Source: DASQDT01 sp036380435 (GTDB taxonomy: Bacteria > Acidobacteriota > Blastocatellia > Pyrinomonadales > Pyrinomonadaceae). From it: DNA of 13,844 nt. Every line of letters begins with the position of its first letter. The stretch's first letter is position 1. Made by a program: the position numbers and the translations under genes. Location: contig DASVES010000119.1 in the NCBI GenBank assembly GCA_036380435.1, forward strand, positions 1 through 13,844, written 5' to 3'. This document shows positions 13,010-13,844 of the stretch, one piece after another. The notes beneath the pieces were generated by a model. The model did no database searches. It saw nothing but the letters and a program-made list of their open reading frames with translations, and had not been told where the DNA came from.

Positions 13010-13759
13010 ATGGCCCAGTACGAAAAGCTGCACGATTGGGACTTGAAGCCGCGCGAGGCGATTGAGCTTCAGAAACGTTTACGCGAGCGTGTGGAGGTCG
13101 TTCCGCTCAAGCGCAAGGTCGAGACCATCGCGGGCGCGGACATCTCTTTCAACAAGTTCGAGCCGACGGTCTACGCGGGCCTCGTCGTGCTGCGTCTGCC
13201 GACGCTCGAAGTGGTCGAGGAGGTCGGGGTCGTGAGCGAGACGAAGTTTCCATACGTGCCGGGGCTGCTGTCGTTTCGCGAGACGCCGTCGCTGCTGGAG
13301 GCGTGGGAGAAACTGAAGGTCGAGCCGGACGCCGTGATGTTCGACGGGCAGGGCCTCGCGCACCCGCGCCGCGTCGGTATCGCCTCGCACGTCGGGCTGA
13401 TGTTGAAGCGGCCGACGCTCGGCTGCGCGAAGTCGGTGCTGGTCGGGAAGTTCGAGGAGCCGGGCGAGGAGCGCGGCAGTTGGTCGCCGATGACGGACAA
13501 GGGCGAGACGGTTGGGGCGGCCGTGCGGACGAAGACGCGCGTGCAGCCCGTCTACGTCTCGCCCGGCCACCTCATCGACCTCGAAGGCGCAATCGATCTC
13601 GTGCTCCGCACTGACGGCGGCTATCGCCAGCCCGAGCCGACGCGCCGCGCACACCTCCTCGTCAACGCGCTGCGCCGCGGCGAACGCGCGCCCACGTCCG
13701 AAGAGGACGCCGGGCGCAAAGACGCCGGCGACGCTTCGCAGGGCGCGTTCCAGTTCTAA
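13010..13759 (+). CDS. nfi: Endonuclease V
   Basis: This 249-residue protein is endonuclease V, which nicks DNA (and in some organisms RNA) one phosphodiester 3' of deoxyinosine and related deaminated bases, starting alternative excision repair. Diagnostic blocks are ETIAGADISF (38-47, catalytic Asp44), KFPYVPGLLSFRE (79-91, with the PYVP wedge that separates strands, and Glu91), FDGQGLAHPRRVGIASHVGL (111-130, Asp112) and LGCAKSVLVGKFEEPG. The RNase H-like metal site of Asp44, Glu91 and Asp112 is complete, so activity is expected. The C-terminal 25 residues (RAPTSEEDAGRKDAGDASQG) are low in complexity and probably disordered. No good ribosome site precedes ATG 13010. It stands alone after a repeat element, and its stop codon overlaps that of a convergent gene. 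Confidence 0.95.
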   Translation: MAQYEKLHDWDLKPREAIELQKRLRERVEVVPLKRKVETIAGADISFNKFEPTVYAGLVVLRLPTLEVVEEVGVVSETKFPYVPGLLSFRETPSLLEAWEKLKVEPDAVMFDGQGLAHPRRVGIASHVGLMLKRPTLGCAKSVLVGKFEEPGEERGSWSPMTDKGETVGAAVRTKTRVQPVYVSPGHLIDLEGAIDLVLRTDGGYRQPEPTRRAHLLVNALRRGERAPTSEEDAGRKDAGDASQGAFQF

Positions 13760-13844
13760 TCCTCCACATCCTTTCCGCCTCCTGCGACGAGCGATTTCAA
13801 CTTAGAAAACTTCGGGCTGTACCCGCGCCACGCGTAATCGCTCA
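13756..13844 (-). CDS. C-terminal end of an unidentified gene (partial)
   Basis: On the minus strand a frame is open from the window edge to TAG at 13758-13756, giving 28 residues that end ...SDYAWRGYSPKFSKLKSLVA then GGGKDVED. The aromatic and Lys/Ser-rich make-up and a hydrophilic Gly/Asp/Glu tail look like a genuine protein end, and the spacer would otherwise be empty. The stop shares two bases with the endonuclease V stop, so the genes would be convergent and overlap by four bases. The family cannot be named from this piece. Confidence 0.45.
   Translation of the reverse strand, partial: SDYAWRGYSPKFSKLKSLVAGGGKDVED

Overview
This is a GC-rich bacterial chromosomal window with tightly packed genes, frequent G/C third positions, Shine-Dalgarno sites and several dispersed palindromic repeats. 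The style (lipoproteins, a large periplasmic M16 peptidase, glycan genes, repeat-laden spacers) suggests an Acidobacteriota genome, perhaps Blastocatellia. That placement is an inference from general character, not a marker gene. No integrase, transposase, phage gene, CRISPR array, rRNA or tRNA is visible.

Layout. (1) 1-81: part of a palindromic repeat that recurs at 7323-7402. (2) 196-2102, plus strand: a compact run of four genes. The first is easily missed: a SelW/Rdx-like thioredoxin-fold protein whose frame is interrupted by an in-frame TGA exactly at the second redox position of a C-x-x-U motif. A bacterial-SECIS-like hairpin follows the TGA. The others are a cupin, a DUF1287 lipoprotein and a GNAT acetyltransferase. 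A 119-bp inverted-repeat element (2136-2254) follows. (3) 2295-4429, plus strand: ribosome-assembly GTPase RsgA, then a membrane-anchored family 2 glycosyltransferase. (4) 6982-4444, minus strand: polysaccharide deacetylase, FemAB-like acyltransferase, then a SAM methyltransferase of visibly lower GC. With the glycosyltransferase these form a small glycan or cell-envelope cluster. (5) 6983-7400: a non-coding stretch with the second palindromic repeat, which may also terminate the next gene. (6) 10424-7401, minus strand: a 1007-residue two-module M16 zinc peptidase with a signal peptide, a candidate promoter and a structured leader. (7) 10982-10785, minus strand: a 65-residue cysteine-containing protein of unknown function, followed by two overlapping GC-rich inverted repeats in pseudoknot order. 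(8) 11182-12798, plus strand: L-aspartate oxidase NadB. (9) 12795-12986: nested inverted repeats. (10) 13010-13759, plus strand: endonuclease V, meeting tail to tail a minus-strand gene of which only the last 28 codons are inside the window.

The window is mostly housekeeping (ribosome maturation, NAD synthesis, DNA repair, envelope glycans). Its most notable content is the probable selenoprotein at 196-441. If real, it implies that the organism has SelA, SelB, SelD and tRNA-Sec elsewhere; none of these is in the window.
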